A DNA stretch of 64,000 bases from Pricia mediterranea (GTDB lineage Bacteria > Bacteroidota > Bacteroidia > Flavobacteriales > Flavobacteriaceae): NCBI RefSeq assembly GCF_032248455.1, contig NZ_JAVTTP010000001.1, positions 248,001 to 312,000 of the forward strand, written 5' to 3'. Below, one piece after another: positions 1-7,842 of the stretch. Both the position numbers and the translations under genes were made by a program. Every line of letters begins with the position of its first letter. Position 1 is the first letter of the stretch. The notes below the pieces were generated by a model. The model was given only the letters and a program-made list of their open reading frames with translations. It ran no database searches and was not told where the DNA came from.

Positions 1-127
1 GTTCTTCGAGACATATCTGTACCAAAAACCGAGTTGGTACAGTGATTTTAATCTTCACTTTCAAATTGATTATAATTCGGCTTTGAATGCATTATTCAAT
101 ATTTTCCCTGAACCAGAAGCATTTTGA
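1..127 (+). CDS. possible C-terminal end of an unidentified gene
   Basis: One plus-strand frame is open from the window edge to a TGA at 125-127 and gives 41 residues rich in aromatic amino acids, ending in Pro-Glu-Pro-Glu-Ala-Phe. The other plus frames carry early stops. I do not recognise the family. It could be the tail of a gene starting outside the window or a chance open frame. The stretch from 128 to 295 shows no further gene or clear signal. Confidence 0.3.
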   Translation, partial: FFETYLYQKPSWYSDFNLHFQIDYNSALNALFNIFPEPEAF

Positions 128-295
128 GCAAGATAATGTTCAAGGTATATGATAAGGCAACGCTTTAAAATAGAGTTTTGAGTAGGTATCGTTTATCGCA
201 AATGAGTTGATTTTTAATGTGATGACACTACTTTAAAAACTATCAATACAGTATCATGGTACAGGAAAACTTATACCGAACCACTGAATTAAAAA

Positions 296-970
296 TCAAT
301 CATAATCTTCAATTACGATTTTCTCGGCAGCAACACCTAAACTTTTTAAATCCTCAGTAACACTCTTTGTCATTTCCGGTGGGCCGCAAACATAGAAATA
401 CTGTGAAAAATCTGCTATAGTAGATTTCAAAAAGTCTTTGTCTATATGGCCCGTGGGATACTTTTGAGTTTCTTCTTCAGAAAGGATGTTCATAAATCTA
501 CTTCCAAGCAAAGTCTCAAATTCTTGCTTAAGAAAAATATCCTTTTCTGTTTTATTGGCAAAAATCAATGAATTATGATTCATTTCGTTTTGATATTCCA
601 ACGACTTGAAAATTGCAATAAATGGAGTTACCCCAGCACCACCGGCTAAAAAAGTACCTTTTCCCTTAAACTGGATAGCTCCGAAAACCTCTCCTAGAAT
701 AAGTTCGTTCCCTATTTTCAGTTTTGAGAGCTTTTCGGTTACTCCGTCATGTGAGGGATATACTTTAATAGTGAACTGCAAATCGTTTTCCCTTGGCAAA
801 TTGGTAAATGTAAAAGGTCTCTTCTCTTCCTTCCAATCCTTTTGGTTAATTGCTATTTCAGTGGCCTGTCCCGGCTCAAAATCATAGTTTCTTGGCTTTT
901 CCGTAACTATTTGCAGAACATTATAATTGATGAATCCTATGGACTTGATTTTTACGATGTGTTTTTTCAT
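296..970 (-). CDS. FAD/NAD(P)-binding reductase, ferredoxin-NADP reductase type
   Basis: A 224-residue flavin reductase of the ferredoxin-NADP reductase superfamily, which moves electrons between NAD(P)H and a partner through FAD. The FAD motif is Arg-Pro-Phe-Thr-Phe (about residue 51), the nicotinamide motif is AGGAGVTPF (about 106), and the family's YVCGPPEM motif lies near the C-terminus. It has no iron-sulfur domain, so the electron partner is unknown. I chose the ATG at 970, which is preceded by GGAGAA; the upstream extension to 1042 would need a TTG start. It is the last gene of the soft-metal block and appears to have its own promoter at 1074-1106. A link to metal stress is inferred from position only. 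Confidence 0.8.
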   Translation of the reverse strand: MKKHIVKIKSIGFINYNVLQIVTEKPRNYDFEPGQATEIAINQKDWKEEKRPFTFTNLPRENDLQFTIKVYPSHDGVTEKLSKLKIGNELILGEVFGAIQFKGKGTFLAGGAGVTPFIAIFKSLEYQNEMNHNSLIFANKTEKDIFLKQEFETLLGSRFMNILSEEETQKYPTGHIDKDFLKSTIADFSQYFYVCGPPEMTKSVTEDLKSLGVAAEKIVIEDYD

Positions 971-1073
971 TTCTCCAGTCTTCAAATTTTTTTTCCAATT
1001 TTTAAAAATTTCATTTGGAAGATAGGTTTTGAAAAAAATCAAGATTGATTGTATTCATCTAATTGTTGACGCA

Positions 1074-1106
1074 CAAAAATGTATCTATCAGGTAGATACT
1101 TTGCAA
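1074..1106 (-). promoter_or_regulatory. promoter with dyad in the spacer, upstream of the flavin reductase
   Basis: On the minus strand TTG (1104-1106) is followed after exactly 22 bases by CATTTTTG (1074-1081), close to the Bacteroidota pair TTG and TAnnTTTG. A perfect 7-5-7 inverted repeat, GTATCTA-N5-TAGATAC (1081-1099), fills most of the spacer. A dyad inside a lengthened spacer is the layout of MerR-type activated promoters, but no MerR-family gene lies in the window. The same dyad could also act as a hairpin after the preceding gene. Confidence 0.45.
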
Positions 1107-1112
1107 TTGAGG

Positions 1113-1331
1113 TTAATTTGAATTTAAACATTCCGCTTTAAACCCCACTTTTTGCAAAACCGATTTTACATCTTCCTCGGTTACACCATCGCTTTCAATG
1201 GTTAGGATTTTATCAGGATTGGCGGTATCTACTTCCCAACTTTCTACACCGTCTTGTTTGTTTAAAAAAGGGGTTACTTTTGATACACACCCACCACAAT
1301 TGATATTTGTTTTAAATTTTAAAGTTTTCAT
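1113..1331 (-). CDS. HMA-domain copper chaperone-like protein
   Basis: A 72-residue single heavy-metal-associated (HMA) domain with the metal-binding motif Cys-Gly-Gly-Cys at residues 12-15. Proteins of this size and fold are cytosolic copper(I) carriers of the CopZ/Atx1 type that hand metal to P-type ATPases. It lies 20 bases downstream of the CPC-type ATPase on the same strand, so co-transcription and direct delivery to that pump are likely. Cys-Gly-Gly-Cys replaces the commoner MxCxxC arrangement with a preceding methionine; this may tune metal preference. No signal peptide is visible. Confidence 0.85.
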   Translation of the reverse strand: MKTLKFKTNINCGGCVSKVTPFLNKQDGVESWEVDTANPDKILTIESDGVTEEDVKSVLQKVGFKAECLNSN

Positions 1332-1351
1332 AGTATTGAATTTATTTATTA

Positions 1352-3610
1352 TTAAAGTTTTACTCGTTTAAGTCTTAAGCTATTTGCAACTACAGACACA
1401 CTACTGAATGCCATTGCAGCACCTGCTATCATCGGATCCAATAAAAAACCATTTACGGGATACAGAACTCCCGCTGCAATTGGAATACCGATGATGTTAT
1501 AAATAAATGCCCAGAACAGGTTCTGACGTATGCCCAAAACGGTTCTTTTTGATAGTTCCAATGCTTTTGGGATGAATTGTAAATCTGATGTTATCAAGGT
1601 CATTTTTGCTACATCCATTGCTATGTCCGAACCTTTGCCCATTGCAATACTAACATTGGCTTGCGCCAATGCGTGCGAATCGTTGATACCATCGCCCACC
1701 ATTGCTACTATCTTCCCATCCGCCTGTAATTTTTCGACAAAAGCCGCTTTGTCCGAAGGCATTACTTCGCCTTGATAATTTGTTATTCCTACCTGATGTG
1801 CCACGGCAGAAGCCGTTTTATTGTTATCTCCCGTGAGCATATAGACCTCAATGCCTCTTTCTTGAAGCTTAGCTATGGCTTTTTTTGAAGTTTCTTTAAT
1901 CTTGTCTGCAATGGCCAGTATCGCAAGCACTTGATGTTCGTTAGCAAAGAATATGACCGTTTTTGCTTTCTCTTCGAGGCTTTCTGCTGTTTGCATTAAA
2001 GAAGCGTCGATTTGAATATTCTTTTCGACCATTAGTTTATGGTTGCCCACATAATATTTTGAACCGGTCTCCGATTGCGCCTTTACGCCTTTTCCTGTAA
2101 TGCTTTCGAAGGAAGTAATTTCTGCTTGTTCAATATTTTCCTCTTTTAAATAGGTAATGACCGCTTCTGCCAAAGGATGCTCTGATTGTGCTTCGATAGC
2201 CAAAAGAATTTCCTTGTATTCATTTTTATTTTCAAGCATATCGTTCCAGAGTATATCGGTTACCAATGGTTTGCCTTCTGTAATCGTACCCGTTTTATCA
2301 AGGATTACTGCATTCACTTTATGGCCGAGTTCTAAACTTTCGGCATCCTTTATCAAAATATTGTTTTCAGCTCCCTTGCCGATACCCACCATTATGGCGG
2401 TAGGTGTTGCCAAGCCCAAGGCACAGGGGCAAGCGATAACCAACACGGCTACAGAGGTCAATAGGGCTTGTGAAAAAGCGTTATCGCCTCCTACTGACAT
2501 CCAGACGATGAAGGTGACAATGGAAATACCCAATACCACCGGAACAAAAATACCTGCAATCTTATCGACCAGTTTTTGAACGGGTGCCTTACTCCCTTGC
2601 GCTTGCTGAACCATTTTAATGATTTGGGAAAGCAGGGTTTCCCCGCCTACTTTTTCAGCGGTAAACTGAAAGCTTCCTTTTTGATTAACGGTACCAGCGA
2701 ATACCTTTTCCCCTTGGGATTTCTGAACTGGAACGGGTTCTCCCGTAATCATACTTTCATCTACATACGAGCTCCCCTTGGAAACTTCGCCATCCACAGG
2801 AATCTTTTCTCCGGGACGTACCAAAATGGTCTGACCAACTTGTACAGATGAAATAGGGATTTCCTTCTCTTCCCCATTCTCAATAATTTTAAGGGTTTTA
2901 GGCTGAAGCCCCATTAGTTTTTTAATGGCTGAAGAGGTATTTGATTTTGCCTTTTCTTCCAATAGTTTCCCCAAGGAAATAAAGGTGATAATCACGGTAG
3001 CCGCTTCGTAATATACGTGAGGTTCGATACCGCGACTTAACCAAAATTCAGGAAAAAAGGTATTGAAAACACTAAAGAGGAAGGCAATTCCGGTACTCAA
3101 CGTCACCAAGGTATCCATATTTGCTTTACCGTGTTTGGCCTGCTTTAACGCATTGATAAAAAAGCTACGCCCGAACCAAAAAAGAATAGGAAAGGCCAAT
3201 ACCAAAGAAATCCATTTGCCTGGTTCCCATTGCATATAGAACATTCCCAATACAAAAATGGGAAGGGTAAGTATGGCCGACCAGATGGTTCGGTTTTTTA
3301 TGTCTTGATAATGTTTTTGCTGTAATTCTTGTTGTACTTCTGAAGGATTCTCCGCATCAATGATAATGTCATAACCCACTTCGCGAAGTGCATTTTGAAG
3401 TTGATTAGGGTTCAACCCCTCATCATACTCTATCAAAACAGAACTGTTCGCGAAATTGACGTTTGCGTCAAATACTCCCTCGGTATGTTTTAATACAGAT
3501 TCAACACTCGCTGCACAAGAGGCACAGGTCATTCCCGTAACCGGAAATGATTCTTTCACAACCTGTTTATGATTCTTCTTTTTAGTTTCAAACATGTCGA
3601 TTGTCTCCAT
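1352..3610 (-). CDS. copA: copper-translocating P-type ATPase (CPC type)
   Basis: A 752-residue P1B-type ATPase, the usual length for CopA pumps that export copper(I) or silver(I) from the cytosol. It has one N-terminal HMA domain (GMTCASC, about residues 26-32) and eight expected membrane segments. The transport motif is CPC at 394-396, the phosphorylated aspartate is D438 in DKTGT, TGEP is in the actuator domain and GDGIND near the C-terminus. The CPC motif places it in the Cu+/Ag+ subgroup, unlike the CPH pump at 43579-45735. It is followed by a small HMA chaperone. The 165 bases upstream (3611-3775) contain a short GTAA-N4-TTAC dyad at 3657-3668 but no convincing promoter. Confidence 0.93.
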   Translation of the reverse strand: METIDMFETKKKNHKQVVKESFPVTGMTCASCAASVESVLKHTEGVFDANVNFANSSVLIEYDEGLNPNQLQNALREVGYDIIIDAENPSEVQQELQQKHYQDIKNRTIWSAILTLPIFVLGMFYMQWEPGKWISLVLAFPILFWFGRSFFINALKQAKHGKANMDTLVTLSTGIAFLFSVFNTFFPEFWLSRGIEPHVYYEAATVIITFISLGKLLEEKAKSNTSSAIKKLMGLQPKTLKIIENGEEKEIPISSVQVGQTILVRPGEKIPVDGEVSKGSSYVDESMITGEPVPVQKSQGEKVFAGTVNQKGSFQFTAEKVGGETLLSQIIKMVQQAQGSKAPVQKLVDKIAGIFVPVVLGISIVTFIVWMSVGGDNAFSQALLTSVAVLVIACPCALGLATPTAIMVGIGKGAENNILIKDAESLELGHKVNAVILDKTGTITEGKPLVTDILWNDMLENKNEYKEILLAIEAQSEHPLAEAVITYLKEENIEQAEITSFESITGKGVKAQSETGSKYYVGNHKLMVEKNIQIDASLMQTAESLEEKAKTVIFFANEHQVLAILAIADKIKETSKKAIAKLQERGIEVYMLTGDNNKTASAVAHQVGITNYQGEVMPSDKAAFVEKLQADGKIVAMVGDGINDSHALAQANVSIAMGKGSDIAMDVAKMTLITSDLQFIPKALELSKRTVLGIRQNLFWAFIYNIIGIPIAAGVLYPVNGFLLDPMIAGAAMAFSSVSVVANSLRLKRVKL

Positions 3611-3775
3611 AAATCCGTTCTTATTTGTATGTTACAAATTTCAGGATTAAAAGACTGTAATGTGTTACGTTATATGCTGAATGATTTGTAGAATTTGCTT
3701 TTCACGAATTATTACTAACCAATTGGAATAAGTCGTTTTCGATTTATGCCTCTTATCATCACAATGGGAACGTGT

Positions 3776-4387
3776 CTATGGGTTTTTAGTATTTGTAATC
3801 AAATACCCTTTTGATTGGATGACCTTTTTTATCTCATTGATATTCGTTTTAGTGGTATCAAATACTATAATTGAAGTCTCTTCTTCATAAGACGTAGAAA
3901 CATTTGTAACCCCGTCAATTTCATTTACAGAATGGTTGATATTTTCTTCACAACCCGAGCATACCATCCCTTCAATATTCAACTTTATGGATTGAATATC
4001 GGTGTTGTTTGTTGCAACAATTCCTACTTTCTCTGTTGAATAAAATATTTGCGGATAATAAGAAACCAATGTCATTACAACAACAAACACTGTAACCAAC
4101 CACAAATAGAATTTTGATTTAAAAAATGATGGCTTAGCAGTATCACAGCTGCCACAATCAACCTTCTTTTTTTTATAAACTTGATAAAAAGCAAAGCCCA
4201 ATGACAAAAAGGCAATTCCTAACAAATAAGGTTTTAGGGCAATGAGCCAAGAGAAATACACCGAGCTACCACTAATCCCAGCAACTCCTGTCAACAGTAG
4301 TGGTCCCCAACAGCAAAGCTTTAGAGAAACTGCTGAAAATACAGCAGTTCCCAAAGATACTTTTTTGTTCCATTTAGCAATTGCCAT
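3776..4387 (-). CDS. merTP: MerT-MerP fusion, mercuric ion transporter (copy 1)
   Basis: An inner-membrane MerT-like transporter fused to a MerP-like HMA domain. The first membrane helix holds a Cys-Cys pair (KLCCWGP) as in MerT, three helices follow, a cytoplasmic loop carries CGSC, and the C-terminal HMA domain has GMVCSGC. Fused MerTP proteins of about 200 residues are known in Bacteroidota and bring Hg(II) or other soft metals into the cell for reduction. The ATG at 4387, two bases after the stop of the thioredoxin-fold gene, is preferred over the TTG at 4396. A second, more typical copy lies at 6716-7339. Confidence 0.85.
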   Translation of the reverse strand: MAIAKWNKKVSLGTAVFSAVSLKLCCWGPLLLTGVAGISGSSVYFSWLIALKPYLLGIAFLSLGFAFYQVYKKKKVDCGSCDTAKPSFFKSKFYLWLVTVFVVVMTLVSYYPQIFYSTEKVGIVATNNTDIQSIKLNIEGMVCSGCEENINHSVNEIDGVTNVSTSYEEETSIIVFDTTKTNINEIKKVIQSKGYLITNTKNP

Positions 4388-4389
4388 AC

Positions 4390-4659
4390 CTAACAACTTC
4401 CTATGCCTTCGTTTACCAAATCATCTTTTGTGATTTCGATGTTGGTGCAGCAATTCAGTAGTTTTCCGTCAACAGCAATGGCGGGAACTCTTGTAACCCC
4501 ATATTCGTTCATTTTTGAAACACAGATTTTACTTTCGCATTGCTCGGACAGACTATGAAGTATGATTTCGCAGTCCTTTCCTGCTGTCTCATTTACTAAT
4601 TGTACCACAGGCTCGCATACTGGGCAACCTGCTGTAAAAATCTCGATTTGTCGTTTCAT
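4390..4659 (-). CDS. thioredoxin/glutaredoxin-fold protein with CPVC motif
   Basis: An 89-residue thioredoxin-fold protein with a Cys-Pro-Val-Cys motif at about residues 12-15 after a beta-strand, a cis-proline loop (RVPAIAV), and further cysteines (CESKIC, LLNCC, and a final Cys). No signal peptide is seen, so it should be cytosolic. The extra cysteines suggest thiol transfer or metal handling beside MerTP. It is the first gene of a two-gene unit with the downstream MerTP and is preceded by a candidate promoter with a dyad at 4702-4718. The precise substrate is unknown. Confidence 0.75.
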   Translation of the reverse strand: MKRQIEIFTAGCPVCEPVVQLVNETAGKDCEIILHSLSEQCESKICVSKMNEYGVTRVPAIAVDGKLLNCCTNIEITKDDLVNEGIGSC

Positions 4660-4688
4660 CTTATGTTATGTTTAAATTAATAATGGAA

Positions 4689-4722
4689 CAAAGATGAGAA
4701 CGTGAGGTAGGGGGTCACCAAA
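4689..4722 (-). promoter_or_regulatory. promoter with GC-rich dyad in the spacer, thioredoxin-merTP unit
   Basis: On the minus strand TTTG (4719-4722) and CATCTTTG (4689-4696) are separated by 22 bases. The spacer contains GTGA-N9-TCAC (4702-4718) with a run of cytosines in its centre. CsoR/RcnR-family operators commonly have a G/C tract between short inverted arms, and a CsoR-family gene ends just upstream at 4729. The geometry matches the element at 1074-1106 almost exactly. Confidence 0.5.
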
Positions 4723-4728
4723 CTTTTT

Positions 4729-5115
4729 TTATCCTTTTTTTTCGTTGTAGTTTTTTAATCTGGTTTCAATGGTTTGAATTTCTTTTAAGCGATTGGTCAA
4801 ATCGGATAATTCCAAATTGGGAAATTCACTTTTTAAATATTCAATTTTATCTTCATTGCCACAATTTCCAGGGCAAGAATCCACGGCCTTTACTATTCCA
4901 ATAGCAAGAGCTTTTCTGTAAACCTCATCCAACAGTAAGTAATGTGCTTTTTGAATGCCCTTATCAATGGATTTGAACTGTATGTTTATTTGTTCGGGGT
5001 CTTTTCCCTCATCAAGCATTTTAACAATGCCGTTTAATTGACCGCTCAAAGTTTTTAATCTGGATTTAATATCCAAGATTAAATCAGCAGGTAATTTATG
5101 CTGTTCTATATTCAT
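4729..5115 (-). CDS. CsoR/RcnR/FrmR-family metal-sensing repressor, divergent
   Basis: A 128-residue all-helical protein of the CsoR/FrmR (DUF156) family, shown by the helix pattern RLKTLSGQLNGI-KML and the later IDKGIQKAHYLLL. These proteins are tetrameric repressors released by metal or electrophile. The cysteine that normally starts helix 2 in copper sensors is absent (the region reads EQINIQFKS), and the second copper-ligand position has no cysteine. Instead a CPGNC motif and a C-terminal extension of about 40 residues are present. It therefore may sense another metal or signal. It is the last gene of the ArsR-MerTP-flavoprotein-GDCCVxC array and lies beside a candidate operator at 4702-4718. 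Confidence 0.75.
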   Translation of the reverse strand: MNIEQHKLPADLILDIKSRLKTLSGQLNGIVKMLDEGKDPEQINIQFKSIDKGIQKAHYLLLDEVYRKALAIGIVKAVDSCPGNCGNEDKIEYLKSEFPNLELSDLTNRLKEIQTIETRLKNYNEKKG

Positions 5116-5134
5116 AATTTGTCAATTATAATGT

Positions 5135-5359
5135 TTAGCAACAACCTGAATTATTACAACTTTTATTTTCTTGAATCGGTGGGCAGGCCACAGTCCCATA
5201 AGAGCAAAACACACAACAATCCCCTTCTTTTGGTTTGAGTATTTGTTTGCAATTCTCACATTCATAGAAGAATTGACAGGCCGTGGTTGGCATTTCTTCA
5301 GCCTTTTTGTGGCCGCATTCAGGGCAGGTAATCGTAGATTTTAGTATAGTAGCTTCCAT
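5135..5359 (-). CDS. GDCCVxC domain-containing (heavy) metal-binding protein
   Basis: A 74-residue cysteine-rich protein containing CPECGH, CENCKQ, the family-defining GDCCVFC, a Cys-Pro-Pro segment and a terminal SGCC. The GDCCVxC family is small and is found beside mercury and other soft-metal genes in Bacteroidota and Proteobacteria; its biochemistry is unsettled. The paired CxxC motifs suggest a zinc-ribbon-like fold or a thiol-rich metal buffer. It sits between the MerA-like flavoprotein (9 bases upstream) and the CsoR-family gene (19 bases downstream), all on one strand. Confidence 0.8.
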   Translation of the reverse strand: MEATILKSTITCPECGHKKAEEMPTTACQFFYECENCKQILKPKEGDCCVFCSYGTVACPPIQENKSCNNSGCC

Positions 5360-5368
5360 AAATATTAA

Positions 5369-6715
5369 TTAGAGCATATAGGTTAGGTCAGATGCCATTG
5401 TAGGGTATGAAAATATCATTGTCCGCAAATCGCTTATGGTCATCTTGGTCTTTATCGCCATTGCAAAAAGATTTACTGTTTCTTCACAATGAGGCCCAAT
5501 AAGATGTGCGCCCAAAATGGTATTATTATTTTTATCGATGATTGTTTTAAAGGCATATTCATCCACGTTTAAACGCCTTGCGTTAAACCAATTATCCACT
5601 TTTTCGAAATTGACATTGATATCATATCCCTTTTCTTTGGCATCATCTTCCAATAAACCTACGGTTGCCATAGTGGGTAAGGTGAAAACCACGGAAGGCA
5701 TTGGGGGATAATTGACTTTTTTCTGGTCCCCCTTGATGATATTTGAAGCCACGATATGTCCTTCCAAAACAGCTACGGGTGTTAGGGGCAGTCCTCTTGA
5801 GTCCGCTGCATCGCCAGCTGCATAAACGTTCGCGTTCGATGGGCTCTGAAGATATTCGTTGACCTCAATGCCCTTTTTTGAGAAGGATATACCTGCTTTT
5901 TCCAGTTCCAAATCAAAAATGGCTGGGGGACGACCAGCGGAATTAAATACTGCTGCCGATTTGTAATTAGTTTCCTTTCCGTTTGAAATTCCTGTAGTTA
6001 TGTAGCTGCCATCTTTCCGTTCAATTTTAGAAACTTCAGTTTCAAGGACGAGCTTGACACCTAAATTACGTGTGGCATCTACCAAATGTTTTACAATATC
6101 CTTGTCAAAGATTTCCAATGGACGTTTGCCTCGATGTACTATTGTTACCTCGGCACCGGAACGTGCGGCAATATGGGCGAATTCAAAGGCGATATATCCA
6201 CCACCGATGAAAAGCAGGGATTGGGGTAATCCCTTAAGGTTTAGAAAATCCGTACTCGTTTTAGCAAGCTGTCCGCCTTCAAAATCTAAAACTTTTGGTT
6301 TTGAACCTGACGCAATCACAACTTTATCAGCTTGAATGGTCTCGTTACCTACACTTAAGGTATTTTCATTTATAAACGTAGCGGAACTGTGAAAGGTATC
6401 GATGCCGTTCTTCTTATACCCCTTTTCTATTTTCTTCGGCATTTCATCGACAAAGGTCTGTTTGAACGCCATTATATCCTTCCAGTTAATATCCGGAATG
6501 GTATCAATGCCTTTTCCTTTAAGCCTTTTGGCGAAGTCGCGTACTTCCGTGGCGCCGATAATTACTTTTTTGGGGTCACAGCCTCGCAGGGCGCAGGTGC
6601 CACCGTAAGGTAGTTCATCTGTAATGCCCACCGAAAGACCTTTTGAAGCGCATTTATTGGCGATTGTCATACCGGCCATACCCGAACCAATAACGAAAAC
6701 ATCATATTTTTTCAT
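5369..6715 (-). CDS. MerA/glutathione reductase-like FAD disulfide oxidoreductase
   Basis: A 448-residue class I pyridine-nucleotide disulfide oxidoreductase. It has an N-terminal FAD motif (GSGMAGM), a redox-active C-x4-C pair within GGTCALRGCDPKK, a central NAD(P) motif (GGGYIAFEFA), a second FAD motif (YAAGDAAD) and a dimerisation domain. Known mercuric reductases use CVNVGC and end with a vicinal Cys pair that binds Hg(II); here the active site reads CALRGC and the C-terminus ends in Thr-Tyr-Met-Leu without cysteines. There is no N-terminal HMA domain. It could be a divergent mercuric reductase-like enzyme or a reductase of another thiol or metal compound. Its start immediately follows the merTP stop. 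Confidence 0.8.
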   Translation of the reverse strand: MKKYDVFVIGSGMAGMTIANKCASKGLSVGITDELPYGGTCALRGCDPKKVIIGATEVRDFAKRLKGKGIDTIPDINWKDIMAFKQTFVDEMPKKIEKGYKKNGIDTFHSSATFINENTLSVGNETIQADKVVIASGSKPKVLDFEGGQLAKTSTDFLNLKGLPQSLLFIGGGYIAFEFAHIAARSGAEVTIVHRGKRPLEIFDKDIVKHLVDATRNLGVKLVLETEVSKIERKDGSYITTGISNGKETNYKSAAVFNSAGRPPAIFDLELEKAGISFSKKGIEVNEYLQSPSNANVYAAGDAADSRGLPLTPVAVLEGHIVASNIIKGDQKKVNYPPMPSVVFTLPTMATVGLLEDDAKEKGYDINVNFEKVDNWFNARRLNVDEYAFKTIIDKNNNTILGAHLIGPHCEETVNLFAMAIKTKMTISDLRTMIFSYPTMASDLTYML

Positions 6716-7339
6716 CTATTTATTTTCTTTAGCGGTATTCTCTACTACTTTGTATCCTGTTTTCTCTATGGCCTTTCGGATTGTGGACAAATCGGTTTTG
6801 GTCTTGTCAAATTCCACTATGGTGTTGGCATTTTCGTAGCTGGCTTTGACCGAAATAATTCCGTCCAACTTATTGACTTCGCTTTCTACGTGTGCCTCAC
6901 AACCTGCACAGGTCATTCCAGCGACTTCAAAAGTCTGCTTTTTGATATTGGATTGAGAGACATAGACGATATCCTTAGTGGGCTGTGCATAAAATAGATT
7001 GGAATAGTACGGAAAGGCCAGCATCAATGCGGCGAAGAGTGTTACTATCGATAAGAACCGTTTGGATTGCCAAAACGTAGGTTTTGCATCATCCTCACAG
7101 GCGCAATCAATTTCTTCCTGAGTTTTCGGCCGTAGTTTCTGATACCAGGCAAACACCAAGACAATAATGGTCAGGCCGATAAGATAGGGTCTAAATGGTT
7201 CGACCCAAGAGAATGTTGATGCAATTCCACTTGTTCCGGCAATTAGTGCCAAAACAGGTGTAATACAACATATTGATGCTGCAACTGCGGTAAAAATGCC
7301 AGTATAAGCTGCGGTGTTTGAAGTTTTATTCGGTGTCAT
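6716..7339 (-). CDS. merTP: MerT-MerP fusion, mercuric ion transporter (copy 2)
   Basis: A 207-residue MerTP fusion. The first membrane helix carries the Cys-Cys pair (SICCITP), the loop carries CACEDD, and the C-terminal HMA domain holds GMTCAGC. It would bind Hg(II) on the outside and pass it inwards to a reductase. It lies 12 bases after the arsR-type regulator and abuts the flavoprotein, so these genes form one transcription unit. It shares layout and many residues with the copy at 3776-4387 (the same loop and HMA order), which points to an old duplication. Confidence 0.88.
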   Translation of the reverse strand: MTPNKTSNTAAYTGIFTAVAASICCITPVLALIAGTSGIASTFSWVEPFRPYLIGLTIIVLVFAWYQKLRPKTQEEIDCACEDDAKPTFWQSKRFLSIVTLFAALMLAFPYYSNLFYAQPTKDIVYVSQSNIKKQTFEVAGMTCAGCEAHVESEVNKLDGIISVKASYENANTIVEFDKTKTDLSTIRKAIEKTGYKVVENTAKENK

Positions 7340-7351
7340 AATATAAAATTT

Positions 7352-7723
7352 CTAAGCTGTTTTCTTTCTTGTCGAAATTGAATTGAAAATTCCATTCAAA
7401 ACATTGTCCTCACTCTTTACCAGCGAATAATATAAAGTTTGCCCTTCACGTCTCGATATAATAATTCCTGCATCTTTCATTTTTCGGATATGCTGGGACA
7501 CGGCGGGAACACTCATTTCAAGAATGTCAGCAATATCGCAGGGGCACAATTCGTTTTCTATGTTCAAAAGGAATAGGATTTTAAGCCGCACCTCGCTGCC
7601 AGCAAGGGCCAGAATTTTGCTTGTTGCATTAAAGCTGACCAAAGAATTCTCTATGGTTTCCTTGCATCTCGATATTTGCTTCTTGTCCGCCTCGTTCCGT
7701 GTACAGGTTATTTCCAAGCTCAT
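7352..7723 (-). CDS. ArsR/SmtB-family metal-responsive repressor
   Basis: A 123-residue winged-helix regulator of the ArsR/SmtB family with a recognition helix around VPAVSQHIRKMKDAG. It has a Cys-x-Cys metal motif (ELCPCDI, about residues 62-68), the position of the ELCVCDL inducer site of ArsR. Additional cysteines lie near the N-terminus (ITCTRN, SRCKE). Such proteins leave DNA when As(III), Sb(III), Hg(II) or similar metals bind. It is the first gene of the merTP-flavoprotein-GDCCVxC-CsoR array, where proteobacteria would have MerR. A perfect 8-6-8 palindrome over its -33 box supports autoregulation. Confidence 0.88.
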   Translation of the reverse strand: MSLEITCTRNEADKKQISRCKETIENSLVSFNATSKILALAGSEVRLKILFLLNIENELCPCDIADILEMSVPAVSQHIRKMKDAGIIISRREGQTLYYSLVKSEDNVLNGIFNSISTRKKTA

Positions 7724-7745
7724 CTTTTTTGATTTATTGTGGCTA

Positions 7746-7787
7746 CAAATATATCATTATTATATTATTTAAGCAAATACTTAAATA
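7746..7787 (-). promoter_or_regulatory. ArsR promoter and palindromic operator
   Basis: The minus strand has TTG (7774-7776), a 20-base spacer and TATATTTG (7746-7753), a full match to the Bacteroidota consensus. The -33 TTG lies inside a perfect inverted repeat, TATTTAAG-N6-CTTAAATA (7766-7787). A repressor bound there would block the promoter of the arsR-merTP array, whose first codon is about 20 bases further on. Confidence 0.7.
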
Positions 7788-7842
7788 GTATAGCAAATAG
7801 CTTTGAACTATTAAAGAGTCCTTGATTTTTATTGTCCTTTAA

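Noticed and set aside
3611-3775. Promoter for copA in the 165-base gap
   Set aside because: The best -7 candidate (GAAATTTG on the minus strand) has no TTG at the right distance; only the weak GTAA-N4-TTAC dyad is noted in the copA entry.
5369-6715. Calling the flavoprotein merA
   Set aside because: Active-site sequence and missing C-terminal cysteine pair do not fit characterised mercuric reductases; a symbol was withheld.
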